A stretch of 64,000 nt of DNA, from NCBI RefSeq assembly GCF_000786655.1, contig NZ_JROM01000055.1, positions 124,001 to 188,000 on the forward strand, in the 5' to 3' direction. Under the pieces are notes generated by a model. The model was not told the origin of the DNA and searched no databases. It was given only the letters and a program-made list of their open reading frames with translations. The position numbers were made by a program, and so were the translations under genes. Below are positions 9,288 to 17,684 of this stretch, in pieces. Each line of letters opens with the position of its first letter. The stretch's first letter is position 1. The DNA is from Kocuria marina (lineage in GTDB: Bacteria > Actinomycetota > Actinomycetes > Actinomycetales > Micrococcaceae).

Positions 9288-10364
9288 TCAGCCCCTCCCC
9301 CGGGCGAACACACCGCGGGCACCGCGCCCGAGCATGGCCGCGAGGGTCAGCACCCACGCGGCGGCGGCCACCCAGTAGAACCAGCGACCCACCTCGGTGA
9401 GCAACGGCAGGTGGTTGGCGCGCCCCAGGTACATCCCGGCCACGGCGTACATCCCCAGGGGGAACACGATGGACCACAGGGAGGCGTCGTAGCGCAGGGG
9501 GACGCGCTTCACCGCGTGCCGCCACGCCCCCAGGGCCACGAGCACGGGGATGAGCCACGTAGCGAAACACCACAGCACCACGGCCATACCGCCCACGAGT
9601 CCGCGGGTGGCGTCCACCATGGGCGCGCTGTCCATCTCCACGATCAGCGCCCCGGCCACGACCGAGATCGCGAGCGACCCCATGGCCACCCAGTACGGCG
9701 CATCGATGGTCTTCGGGGTCAGCGGGTACACGAGCAGGCGCAGGGACAGGAATACCGCGCACGCGCAGTACAGCACGAGTCCGATGGACCAACACATCAC
9801 CGCGGTCACGGACAACACCTGTCGGGCCTGCGGGTAGAGGGGTTCGAGCGTGGCGCTGACCACGGCCATGGACTGCGCGGCCACGACCCAGATGAACCAG
9901 GACCCGTTGGTCAGGGCGAGCACGGGCCGCTCTGCGCGGCCGAGCACCGCGAACCACGGCACCACGTAGCCGAGCAGCAGCCATCCCACGCCGGACGCCG
10001 CGAGCAACAGCGCCGCGGGAACGGTCTCCCCGAGCGCGATGAGACACACCGCAACCACATTGGTCCCCGCCACCCCGGTGAAGAACCCGAAGGCCCGGGC
10101 GGGGACGTGCAGGTCCTCGAGAACGCGCCGCGGATACGCGATCACGCGCCACGCGGTGAGTACCACGAGCACGGCGTACACCGCGAGCGCGAAGCCCATG
10201 ACCACCTGGGCGGGTCCGTGGAATCCGAGTTGGTACGCCCCCACGGAGACGATGCCGGAGGCCATGACCACCGCGAAACATGACGGCGGCAGGCTCGCCA
10301 CGTTGCGCTTCAACGCACCCAGTGCCCGTCCGGAGATCTTCGTGGTCGTCGCGGTGCCGCTCAC
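9288..10364 (-). CDS. TDT/SLAC1-family transporter (tellurite-resistance/dicarboxylate carrier type)
   Basis: The protein has 358 residues and about ten hydrophobic membrane segments, opening with ALGALKRNVASLPPSCFAVVMASGIVSVGA. This 'PxxFxxVMxxGI' N-terminal pattern belongs to the TehA/Mae1/SLAC1 transporter family, which moves C4-dicarboxylates, tellurite-related anions or other anions, or works as an anion channel. GTG at 10364 is chosen because it overlaps the stop of the upstream YchJ-like gene (GTGA), a sign of translational coupling. The substrate cannot be told from sequence. Confidence 0.8.
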   Translation of the reverse strand: MSGTATTTKISGRALGALKRNVASLPPSCFAVVMASGIVSVGAYQLGFHGPAQVVMGFALAVYAVLVVLTAWRVIAYPRRVLEDLHVPARAFGFFTGVAGTNVVAVCLIALGETVPAALLLAASGVGWLLLGYVVPWFAVLGRAERPVLALTNGSWFIWVVAAQSMAVVSATLEPLYPQARQVLSVTAVMCWSIGLVLYCACAVFLSLRLLVYPLTPKTIDAPYWVAMGSLAISVVAGALIVEMDSAPMVDATRGLVGGMAVVLWCFATWLIPVLVALGAWRHAVKRVPLRYDASLWSIVFPLGMYAVAGMYLGRANHLPLLTEVGRWFYWVAAAAWVLTLAAMLGRGARGVFARGRG

Positions 10365-10750
10365 GCGTCCTCGACCGGGGCCGTGTAGAACCACCGACCC
10401 GCGCGCTTGGCGAAGCGTGAGTTCTCGTGCAGGACGCCCGGGCCGTCGGGGCCGCGGTGGTGGGCCTCGAACTCGACGGTCCCGGCGGCGTCGTCCTCCC
10501 CGCCGCCCTCGGTGCGCACGATCGTGAGCCCGGTCCACTCGACCCGGGGATCGCTCGCGGTGTCCGCGGGACGGTGCGCGGGGTGCCACGTGCGGAACAA
10601 GTGGTCGTCGTTGCCCGTGGCGAACGCGGTGTAGCGCGAACGCATGAGGGCCTCCGCGGTCGCGGGCCACCGCTCGTTATGCACCGCGGGGCCGCAGCAC
10701 CGCTCGAACGGCGCACCGGCGGGCAGCCCGCCGCAGGGACAAACACTCAT
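10361..10750 (-). CDS. YchJ-family (UPF0225) SEC-C-type metal-binding protein
   Basis: The 129-residue product begins MSVCPCGGLPAGAPFERCC, a zinc-binding cysteine cluster like the SEC-C motif, followed by the YchJ core LMRSRYTAFATGNDDHLFRTWHP. YchJ proteins combine a metal-binding N-terminus with an NTF2-like fold; their function is not established. ATG 10750 is preceded by TAAACT (10758-10763, minus strand) with seven bases between, consistent with a leaderless start. Its stop overlaps the GTG of the TDT transporter gene, so the two are co-translated. Confidence 0.85.
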   Translation of the reverse strand: MSVCPCGGLPAGAPFERCCGPAVHNERWPATAEALMRSRYTAFATGNDDHLFRTWHPAHRPADTASDPRVEWTGLTIVRTEGGGEDDAAGTVEFEAHHRGPDGPGVLHENSRFAKRAGRWFYTAPVEDA

Positions 10751-10821
10751 GCGCCGGAGTTTACCCCCGCACTGCCCCCGCTCCTCGGGGTGCGACGTCG
10801 CCGTACCCGGCTCGCGCGCGG

Positions 10822-11883
10822 TCACCGACCCGTGATCGGGTACCCCCGGACCGGGCCCTCCGTGTTGGGCCTCCACCCGAGGGCGGGAGCCACGTGCTTG
10901 GCGAAGTTCTCGAGGATGCGCAGGTTCAGCTCGGGACCCAGCTGGCTCGGGATGGTGAGCATGAGGGTGTCGGCGGACATCACGGCGTCGTCGGCGCGCA
11001 GCTGCTCGATGAGGACGTCCGGTGAACCCGCGTAGGTGCGCCCGAACGTGGAGGTGAACCCGTCGATCACGCCCACCTGGTCGCGGGACTCGCGCGCGCC
11101 CATGTAGGAGAAGATCTCGTCCTCGGGTCCCACGATCGGGAACACGCTGCGGCTCACGGACGTGCGCGGCGTGCGTGTGTGACCCGCCTTGGCGAAGGCC
11201 TCGCGGTAGCGGCGCAACTGATCGGCCTGCTGTTCGGCGAACGTACCCTCGTTCGCCTCGGTGAGCAGCGTGGAACTCATGAGGTTCACGCCCTGCTCGC
11301 CCGCCCACTCGGCGGTCCGGCCCGAACCGGCACCCCACCACACGCGTTCCGCGAGACCCGGTGACTGCGGTTCGATCGCGAGCCGCGCCCCCGCGCCGTA
11401 CTGGGCGGGATCCGCGTAGGTCATGGGCTCACCTTTGATGGCCCGCAGGAAGGTGTCGAAGTGCTCGCGGGCGATGTCCGCACCGCGCGGATCCGTGGAC
11501 CCCAGGTAGCCGAACGCCTCCCACCCGCGCAGCGCGGGCTCGGGTGAACCGCGGCTCACGCCCAGGGCCACGCGACCGTCCGCGATGAGATCCAGCTGGG
11601 CCGCTTCCTCCGCGAAGTACAGCGGGTTCTCGTAGCGCATGTCGATCACGCCCGTACCCACCTCGATGTGCCGGGTGCGCGCCGCGATGGCGCTCAGCAG
11701 GGGCATGGGGGACGCCGACTGGCGTGCGAAGTGGTGCACGCGGAAGTACGCGCCGTTGACGCCCAGCTCGTCCGCTCCCTCGGCGATCTCGATCGCGTCC
11801 TTGAGGGCCTGACGAGCATCCGGGTCCGCGGGTCCACGCCCCGAACCGTAATGACCGAAACTCAGGAATCCGAAAGCCTTCAT
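10822..11883 (-). CDS. LLM class flavin-dependent oxidoreductase
   Basis: From ATG 11883 the product has 353 residues. It shows the luciferase-like monooxygenase fold pattern: MKAFGFLSFGHYG at the start, FRVHHFARQSASPMPLLSAIAARTRHIEVGTGVIDMRYENP, DLIADGRVALGVSRGSP, and the C-terminal ILENFAKHVAPAL. Such enzymes use FMN (or F420) and oxygen or an organic acceptor. The highly conserved GVSRGSP and RYENPLYFAEE motifs are typical of the alkanal-monooxygenase-like subgroup. No good ribosome site precedes ATG 11883, and an upstream AAAAGGGGC lies about 20 bases away, so the start is the least certain part. The substrate is unknown. Confidence 0.85.
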   Translation of the reverse strand: MKAFGFLSFGHYGSGRGPADPDARQALKDAIEIAEGADELGVNGAYFRVHHFARQSASPMPLLSAIAARTRHIEVGTGVIDMRYENPLYFAEEAAQLDLIADGRVALGVSRGSPEPALRGWEAFGYLGSTDPRGADIAREHFDTFLRAIKGEPMTYADPAQYGAGARLAIEPQSPGLAERVWWGAGSGRTAEWAGEQGVNLMSSTLLTEANEGTFAEQQADQLRRYREAFAKAGHTRTPRTSVSRSVFPIVGPEDEIFSYMGARESRDQVGVIDGFTSTFGRTYAGSPDVLIEQLRADDAVMSADTLMLTIPSQLGPELNLRILENFAKHVAPALGWRPNTEGPVRGYPITGR

Positions 11884-12077
11884 GACCGGTGCAACCGCGA
11901 CCCCGCCCCTTTTATTTCCCGTGCAAATTCTTCCGCGATGGGTACGACGTCGCTCGGTGTCGATCGCACGCCGGCGTCCGGGCATCCCGTGACCGCGGGG
12001 GGTGATCTTCAAACGGCCCGTGCGCCCGCGGCGTCGTCGCACCCCGGAAACGGTCCCGTCCGCGGCGGTTCCCGGGG

Positions 12078-12950
12078 TCAGGCCCCGCCGGACTCCTCAT
12101 CCCCTGAGGCGGGGGCCGCGGCGAGGGCCATGACGTCGTCGAGCATCTCACGCGTGAGCAGGCCCGTGAACGTGTTGCGCTGGCTCACGTGGTAGCAGCC
12201 CACGAGCCGCACGGTGCGGCCTTCCGGCGTGCGCAACCGGGCGACGGCGCCGTGGCCGAACTTGGGGCGCGGCCGGGGCACCTCCCAGCCCATGCGCGCC
12301 GCGGCGGCCAGGGTCGTCTGCCACGCGATGCCACCGAGCGCGAGCATGCTCTCGAGATGCGGGAGCAGCGCGATCTCCCGCTCGAACCAGCCGCTGCACG
12401 CCGCCTTCTCGTCGGGTGCGGGTTTGTTGGCGGGCGGCGCGCAGCGCACCGGGGCGATCATCCGCACGCCGCGCAGCGTCTGCCCGTCCCCCGCGGTGCT
12501 CACGGTCTCGTTCGCCGCGAACCCCGCGCGGTACAGCGCCGCATAGATCCAGTCCCCGGCGCGATCCCCCGTGAACATCCGCCCCGTCCGATTGCCGCCG
12601 TTCGCCGCGGGCGCGAGACCCACGATCACGAGCCGCGCCATGGGGTCCCCGTAGGACGGCACCGGGCGCCCCCAGTACGGCTCCCCCGCGAAGGACGCCC
12701 GCTTGTGCTCGGCCACGTCCTCCCGCCACTCGACGAGCCGATCGCACGTACGGCACACGCTGCACAGGGCGTTGAGCTGCTCGACGTCGTTCGCCCCGGC
12801 CGCGAGCTCACGCACCCGGGCGGCGTCGCGGGCCACGGGGGTGTCCGCTCGGGCGGGGTCCTCCGGCCAGCCCGTTCCGGGCGGCACCGGGGACGGGAAG
12901 GGTTGGCCCGTGAGCGGGTGGGGTAGGAGCTCCTGGGGCTTCTCAGCCAT
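12078..12950 (-). CDS. Type-5 uracil-DNA glycosylase (UdgB-like)
   Basis: The 290-residue product has the family-5 UDG motif GLAPAANGGNRTGRMFTGDRAGDW. Four cysteines (CSVCRTC upstream of it and two in the central part, CAPPANKP and CSGWF) could hold the 4Fe-4S cluster known in this family. The second catalytic motif is around CYHVSQRNTFTG. The enzyme removes uracil, and often hypoxanthine or ethenocytosine, from DNA; it lacks the polar activating residue of family 1. ATG 12950 starts MAEKPQELLPHP. It precedes no obvious partner. This window also has a mug homologue at 22069, so base-excision repair of deaminated bases is well represented, as expected for a GC-rich genome. Confidence 0.88.
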   Translation of the reverse strand: MAEKPQELLPHPLTGQPFPSPVPPGTGWPEDPARADTPVARDAARVRELAAGANDVEQLNALCSVCRTCDRLVEWREDVAEHKRASFAGEPYWGRPVPSYGDPMARLVIVGLAPAANGGNRTGRMFTGDRAGDWIYAALYRAGFAANETVSTAGDGQTLRGVRMIAPVRCAPPANKPAPDEKAACSGWFEREIALLPHLESMLALGGIAWQTTLAAAARMGWEVPRPRPKFGHGAVARLRTPEGRTVRLVGCYHVSQRNTFTGLLTREMLDDVMALAAAPASGDEESGGA

Positions 12951-13195
12951 GTGGGTGCCTGTCTCTGGGATGCGGGTGGGTCGCGTTGTATGGAGCGCGG
13001 GTGTTGAGTCGCGGCGGGCGCGGGGTTTCGTATGGAGCAGACTGCTGGGCTGCCGGAGCGGGGCGACGGGGCACATGGGCTGCCGGGCGCATCGGCGAAG
13101 AGCGCCGTCGTCCGGTGCGCGAGCGCCGTCGTCCGCGCCCGGAGCGCAACGGCTCAGGGGCGTGCGGGGCGACCACGCGCCGTCGGGCCCGCGGC

Positions 13196-13870
13196 TCAGA
13201 GCAGGGTGTCCTCCCCGAGCCGTCGCAGGATCTGCCGGCGCCAGCGTTGCGGGAACTCCGGGGCGCGGGTCAGGGCGCGGTAGGCGTCCGGGTCCGCCAT
13301 GCCGGCGTTCATGATGCGCACGACGTCGCTCACGGACACCGCGCCGGACGGTCGGCTCGTGAACTCGAACGCGTCCCCCGCGGCCACGTGACCCTCGCGC
13401 AGGACCCGCAGGTAGAACCCCGTGCGCCCGGTGTCCTCCATGTCCCGGGGCAGTTGGGCGTCCTGCCACCTGCGGGACACCGTGGCGCACGGCGTGCGGG
13501 GCTGGGTCACCTGGACCACCGCGGTGCCCACCCGGTACACGTCCCCCAGGTGGACCTGCTCCTCCGTGGCGCCGCGCAGCGTGAGGTTCTCGGAGAACGC
13601 ACCGGGACCCAGATCGCGCCCCTCCCGGCGCCACGACTCGTAGTTCTCGTGGGGATAGCAGCACACGGCCTTCTCGGGACCGCCGTGCACCGGGATGTCC
13701 CCCTGCTCGTCGCCGATGAAACCTGTGGCGCTCAGGAACACCCGGTCCGTGCGGGCCTCCTTGTCCGCGGCGGTGTCGAAGGCCTTACCGCCCCAGCGCT
13801 GACGCCGCACCGCACCGGTGTGCAGCGCGACCACCGCGGCATCCGTGACCGTCAGTTGTGGATTCTCCAT
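13196..13870 (-). CDS. MOSC-domain protein (YiiM-like)
   Basis: The 224-residue protein starts at ATG 13870 behind AGGAGGA. It shows the MOSC pattern GFIGDEQGDIPVHGGPEKAVCCYP, then FSENLTLRG, VHLGDVYRVG and the conserved cysteine in TQPRTPCATVSRR. MOSC proteins are the C-terminal domain relatives of molybdenum cofactor sulfurase. The YiiM group in E. coli reduces N-hydroxylated purines using molybdenum cofactor. A partner flavodoxin or reductase is not adjacent. The molybdenum-dependent formate dehydrogenase elsewhere in the window shows that the cell makes this type of cofactor. Confidence 0.85.
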   Translation of the reverse strand: MENPQLTVTDAAVVALHTGAVRRQRWGGKAFDTAADKEARTDRVFLSATGFIGDEQGDIPVHGGPEKAVCCYPHENYESWRREGRDLGPGAFSENLTLRGATEEQVHLGDVYRVGTAVVQVTQPRTPCATVSRRWQDAQLPRDMEDTGRTGFYLRVLREGHVAAGDAFEFTSRPSGAVSVSDVVRIMNAGMADPDAYRALTRAPEFPQRWRRQILRRLGEDTLL

Positions 13871-14002
13871 GGGTCCTCCTGATCCCGGGGACAGCTCGTC
13901 GAACGGAGCGCGGGCCGGCCCGTGTCGCGACTGCCCGCCGCTGCCTCCTGGTCAGTGACGTTACGCGCTGTTCCGTGCTGCTTCACGGCGACCCGCGGCC
14001 AT

Positions 14003-14893
14003 TCACGCGTGCACCGGGACGCAGTCGGGACAGTACGCCCGGGCCCCGGTGGCCGTGCAGTCCGCACAACATAGGAACAACTGTCGGCACGTGGGTTCCG
14101 CGCAGTTCACGAACAAGGGAGTGGCCGTGCCGCATTCCTCGCAGCGGCCCAGCGAGCGCGCATCCGGGGAGAACTCCATGTGCATGCGCTTGTCGAAGAC
14201 GTAGAGGGAGCCGTCCCACAACCCGTCGTCACCGTACTGCTCGCCGTAGCGCACGATCCCGCCGTCCAGCTGGTACACGTCCCGGAACCCCCGGTTTTTC
14301 AGCAGCACGCTCAGCACCTCGCAGCGCACTCCCCCGGTGCAGTAGGTCACCACGTGCTTGTCCTTGAGGTGGTCGTACTTGCCGGAGTCGAGTTCCCGGA
14401 TGAAGTCCCGCGTGGTACCCGTGTCGGGGACGACGGCGTCCCGGAACCTCCCGATCCGCGCCTCCAGCTCGTTGCGGCCGTCGAAGAACACCACATCCTC
14501 ACCGCCCCGTTCCACGAGCTCGTGCACCTCGCGGGGTGTCAGGTGGGTGCCCCCGCCCTGGACCCCGTGCTCCGTGACCGTGATGACGTCCGGGGCGTGG
14601 AAGGACACCAGCTCGGGGCGCACCTTGACGCTCAGCCGCGGGAAGTCGTCCCCGGCGCCGTCGGACCATTTGATGTCCGCGTCCTTGAAGGGCGCGTACT
14701 CGCGCAGACCGCGGACGTAACGTTTCACGTCCCGGATGTCCCCGCCCACCGTGGCGTTGATCCCCTGCGCGGAGACGATGATCCGCCCGGTCACGTTGCT
14801 GCGCCGCGCCAGGTTCAGCTGCCACAGCCGCACCGCCTCCGGGTCCGGCAGGGGTGTGAAGACGTAGAACAGCACGATCTTGGGGAGGGACAT
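14003..14893 (-). CDS. trhO: tRNA uridine(34) hydroxylase, rhodanese family (TrhO/YceA)
   Basis: The 296-residue product has an acylphosphatase-like N-terminal domain ([18 protein letters not shown]) and a central rhodanese domain with active-site loop YCTGGVRCE, which supplies the catalytic cysteine. The C-terminus is rich in cysteines ([20 protein letters not shown]), probably zinc-binding. TrhO hydroxylates uridine 34 of certain tRNAs using oxygen, as the first step to 5-methoxy- or carboxymethoxyuridine. ATG 14893 lies six bases after TACGCT (14900-14905, minus strand), so a leaderless message is likely. It is the only gene in its transcription unit as far as can be seen. Confidence 0.92.
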   Translation of the reverse strand: MSLPKIVLFYVFTPLPDPEAVRLWQLNLARRSNVTGRIIVSAQGINATVGGDIRDVKRYVRGLREYAPFKDADIKWSDGAGDDFPRLSVKVRPELVSFHAPDVITVTEHGVQGGGTHLTPREVHELVERGGEDVVFFDGRNELEARIGRFRDAVVPDTGTTRDFIRELDSGKYDHLKDKHVVTYCTGGVRCEVLSVLLKNRGFRDVYQLDGGIVRYGEQYGDDGLWDGSLYVFDKRMHMEFSPDARSLGRCEECGTATPLFVNCAEPTCRQLFLCCADCTATGARAYCPDCVPVHA

Positions 14894-15002
14894 GGCTCCA
14901 GCGTAGATCCCCGCTCCGACCGAACATCTGTGTCCCGAAAATGCCGTTCCCGGCCGATCCAGCGGTCGTTCCGGGACCTAGGTGTTGTGCAGTGGGATTG
15001 CC

Positions 15003-15081
15003 GCGGGGGTATGAGGCGGGGGTATGAGGCGGGGGTGCGGGGTCGAGTTACCGCGGGGGTGCGGGATGGGGGTGCGGGTGC
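15003..15081 (+). repeat. G-rich tandem repeat with G-quadruplex potential
   Basis: Two perfect copies and a partial third of the 13-base unit GCGGGGGTATGAG start at 15003. More G4-G5 runs follow to 15081, giving at least five runs of four or more G separated by 3-12 bases. It lies within the 364-base gap between trhO and the OFA antiporter gene. The rest of that gap holds no gene that can be supported. The GGATACAG stretch near 15100 might hold a -10 box for the antiporter gene. Confidence 0.6.
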
Positions 15082-15257
15082 GCGGTCCCCTCGCTGGATT
15101 GGATACAGTCGGGGGACGGGCCACACCTGTCACCGATCCGGCAGTGTGGGGCTCACAGGTCCCGCGATCCGTGCTCCGCGCGGTGGACGCCCGCCTCGAT
15201 GAGCCCGCCGTTGATCCACCGGCGCCGAACCTCCGGCACATCGTTCTAGGGAGCACC

Positions 15258-16628
15258 ATGTCCACCGCCTCCGTTTCCGCCAGCGCCCCCAGAGCACCAC
15301 AGCCCATGACCACCCGCCACTGGCTGGTCGCCGCCGGCGGGTTCCTGGTGATGATCGCGGCGTCCGTGGTGCTCTCGGGCCTGTCCCTGCTGCACCCGTT
15401 CATCGTGCGGGACATGTTCACCGACGACCACGGTCAGCCCATGAACGGCGGCCAGCCCGCGTTCCTGACCTACTTCACGGTGCTCACCATCATGATCGTG
15501 GTGACCATGATGTTCGTGGCGGGCAGGTTGATCGCGAAGTTCGGTCCGCGGTTCATGCTCGGCGTGGGGTCCTCCATTATGGGTCTGGGCGTGTTGTTGT
15601 TCGCCTTCGCCCCAAATCCGGTCATGTTCTACGTGGCCGGCGGGGTGATCGGCGTGGGCTACGGGCTGTCCCAGGCTCCCATCCCTCCGGTGATCACCAC
15701 GTCCTGGTTCGAGGCCAAACGCGGACTCGTGCTGGGCATCGTGCTCTCCGGTTCCGGTGTGGGCGGGCTGTTGTGGTCGGTCGTCACACCCCGCATGGCG
15801 CAGAGCATGGGGTGGCGTCCCACGATCGTGGGCATGGCCGTGGTGCTCGTGGTGGTCTCCCTGGTGGCCACCGTCTTCCTGATCCGCAACACCCCCGCGG
15901 ACACCGGCCTGCGCCGGTACGGCGCGGTCCCCGGGGAGGACGGCGCCCCGCGGCTGGAGGACCCCGAGACCCTGCCCGGCTTCACATCCCGGGACGCGAT
16001 GCGCAATCCGTGGTTCTGGTTGCTGTCCCTGTCCTTCGTGATGATCGGGATGATCGTGTCCGTGACCCAGGTGCTGCCGATCCTGCTCAACGTCTACACC
16101 GGCGTCAACATCTCCGTGTTCAGCCTGCTGCTCGCCACGTGGACGTTCACCCTGATCTTCTGGAAGCCGCTGCTGGGCATCATCAACGACAGGATCGGTG
16201 TGATCTGGATGATGACCATCACCCTCGGGCTGATGGCCCTGGGCTTCCTGTACCTCCCCCAGATGTCCTCCCCGGCGGCCGGGTTCGGCGGCGCCGCGCT
16301 CGTGCTGCCCATGCTCGCGATGGTGTTCATGTCCGCGGGTGTTTCCAACGCGACCGTGGCCCCGCCGCTCGTGCTGCGCCACACCGTGGGCGCGCGCGAC
16401 TACAGCAAGCTGCTGTCCCTGGGGCTGTCCTTCTACTACATCGGCAGTGCGCTGGGCGCTCCGCTGTGGGGCGCCATCCAGACCCTGACCGGCACGTACA
16501 ACTCGGGGCTCTACGCCGCGCCGGTCGTGCTGGCGCTCATCGTGATCTTCTCCCTGCTGGCGGGTCGCAATGCACCCAAGTCTTGGACCAACAAGGCGCC
16601 CGCGAAGGACGTCTCCCCCGCCGACTGA
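15258..16628 (+). CDS. MFS transporter, oxalate/formate antiporter (OFA) type
   Basis: ATG at 15258 (behind AGGGA) gives 456 residues with about twelve membrane helices. The first periplasmic loop after helix 1 (LSLLHPFIVRDMF) and the motifs FGPRFMLGVGSSIMGLG and WFEAKRGLVLGIVLSGSGVGGLLWSVV are typical of the OFA/monocarboxylate-porter branch of the major facilitator family. Members exchange oxalate, formate or other small carboxylates. The window also encodes a formate dehydrogenase about 15 kb away, which makes formate an attractive but unproven substrate. An upstream in-frame extension from 15024 is rejected, because it passes through the G-rich repeat and has no ribosome site. Confidence 0.85.
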   Translation: MSTASVSASAPRAPQPMTTRHWLVAAGGFLVMIAASVVLSGLSLLHPFIVRDMFTDDHGQPMNGGQPAFLTYFTVLTIMIVVTMMFVAGRLIAKFGPRFMLGVGSSIMGLGVLLFAFAPNPVMFYVAGGVIGVGYGLSQAPIPPVITTSWFEAKRGLVLGIVLSGSGVGGLLWSVVTPRMAQSMGWRPTIVGMAVVLVVVSLVATVFLIRNTPADTGLRRYGAVPGEDGAPRLEDPETLPGFTSRDAMRNPWFWLLSLSFVMIGMIVSVTQVLPILLNVYTGVNISVFSLLLATWTFTLIFWKPLLGIINDRIGVIWMMTITLGLMALGFLYLPQMSSPAAGFGGAALVLPMLAMVFMSAGVSNATVAPPLVLRHTVGARDYSKLLSLGLSFYYIGSALGAPLWGAIQTLTGTYNSGLYAAPVVLALIVIFSLLAGRNAPKSWTNKAPAKDVSPAD

Positions 16629-16687
16629 GCGTCCCCCACGTACCGGGACGCAGCGGCGTCGTCCGCCGAGCGAGCGAGCCTTGGGCC

Positions 16688-16731
16688 GGTCCGGGCGGCG
16701 TCGTCCATCGCGCGAGCCCAGGGTCCGGACC
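16688..16731. terminator. Possible hairpin between convergent OFA and TRIC-like genes
   Basis: GGTCCGG (16688-16694) pairs with CCGGACC (16725-16731) across 30 bases, with further GGCGTCGTC motif copies nearby. It is only a moderate structure. Confidence 0.35.
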
Positions 16732-16754
16732 TGTCGGTGCGGTCCGCATCGGCG

Positions 16755-17471
16755 TCACACCCGACGACGACGCCGCTCCCCGCCCCGCTCGCGGCGCACG
16801 TGTCTGCCCGTGGCGGGTCTGCGGCGTAACCGTGCCAGCGCACCGGGGCGGAGGTTCGCGGGGCCGGGCAGGCGCCACCCGAAACGGCGCGCGGCGACGC
16901 TGACCACGGCGCTGAGGACGATGGCCCCGGCCATTCCCGCGGTCTCGTGACCCAGGCCCGCGAGCAGTGCCATGAGCCCGCTCGAGAGCAGGGCGCTCGT
17001 GGCGTAGAGGGTGTTCCCGCCGAAGATGGCGGGTAACCGGCCCACGGCGATGTCCCGGATCATCCCCCCGCCCACGGCGGTGACGACCCCCAGCAGGATG
17101 GCCGGCGGCCACGCGAGCCCGGCGCCCAGGGCCTTGACGGTGCCCGTCGCGGCCCAGCACCCCACCGAGAGACAGTCGGCCACGAACAGGGCGCGCATCG
17201 TCCAGCGGTGACCGAAGACCATGAGGTAGGCGATCACTGCTCCGGCGAGCGCGGAGGTGAGGTAGGCAGGGTTGGTCAGCGCCACCGGGAAGCCCTGTTG
17301 CAGAAGGGTGTCCCGCAGCATGCCGCCGCCCAGTCCGGAGACGATGGCGAGCACCGTGAACCCCACGAGGTCCATGCGCAATTGGCGGGCCACGACGCCG
17401 CCCAGGATCCCGTTGGTCAGCACGCCCAGCAGATCCACGGCGCTGAAGACGGATGCCGCCTCGATGCTCAC
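16755..17471 (-). CDS. TRIC-like cation channel family protein (UPF0126)
   Basis: GTG 17471 with GGGAGAA eight bases upstream gives 238 residues. Seven hydrophobic helices and a tandem pair of similar halves are visible, each with the signature GGGMxRD: SGLGGGMLRDTLLQQGFPVAL and TAVGGGMIRDIAVGRLP. These motifs define the UPF0126/YadS family, whose bacterial members form trimeric channels for monovalent cations related to animal TRIC. The C-terminus is a 30-residue arginine-rich tail. The physiological role is unknown. It converges on the OFA antiporter gene. Confidence 0.85.
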   Translation of the reverse strand: MSIEAASVFSAVDLLGVLTNGILGGVVARQLRMDLVGFTVLAIVSGLGGGMLRDTLLQQGFPVALTNPAYLTSALAGAVIAYLMVFGHRWTMRALFVADCLSVGCWAATGTVKALGAGLAWPPAILLGVVTAVGGGMIRDIAVGRLPAIFGGNTLYATSALLSSGLMALLAGLGHETAGMAGAIVLSAVVSVAARRFGWRLPGPANLRPGALARLRRRPATGRHVRRERGGERRRRRV

Positions 17472-17684
17472 TGCGTGTTCTCCCGTCGACCCGTTGCGTG
17501 AACGGGGACCAGCATAGGGGCCGATCGGCGCGCCGGGCGGCAACCGGCACGTCGATCGGTTTCGCGGGCGGGAGCCCCGGCTGCCCGTGGCGCACCCCGT
17601 GCGGGTAACACTGCACGTCAGAGCGGATCCGAAGATTCACCCGGGAGCAATCCACGGGTCACCCACGGCGCCGATCATGAGGTC

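Noticed and set aside
15024-15257. N-terminal extension of the OFA antiporter through the G-rich repeat
   Set aside because: The extension is Gly/Arg-rich, with no ribosome site. ATG 15258 has AGGGA and a normal membrane-protein start.
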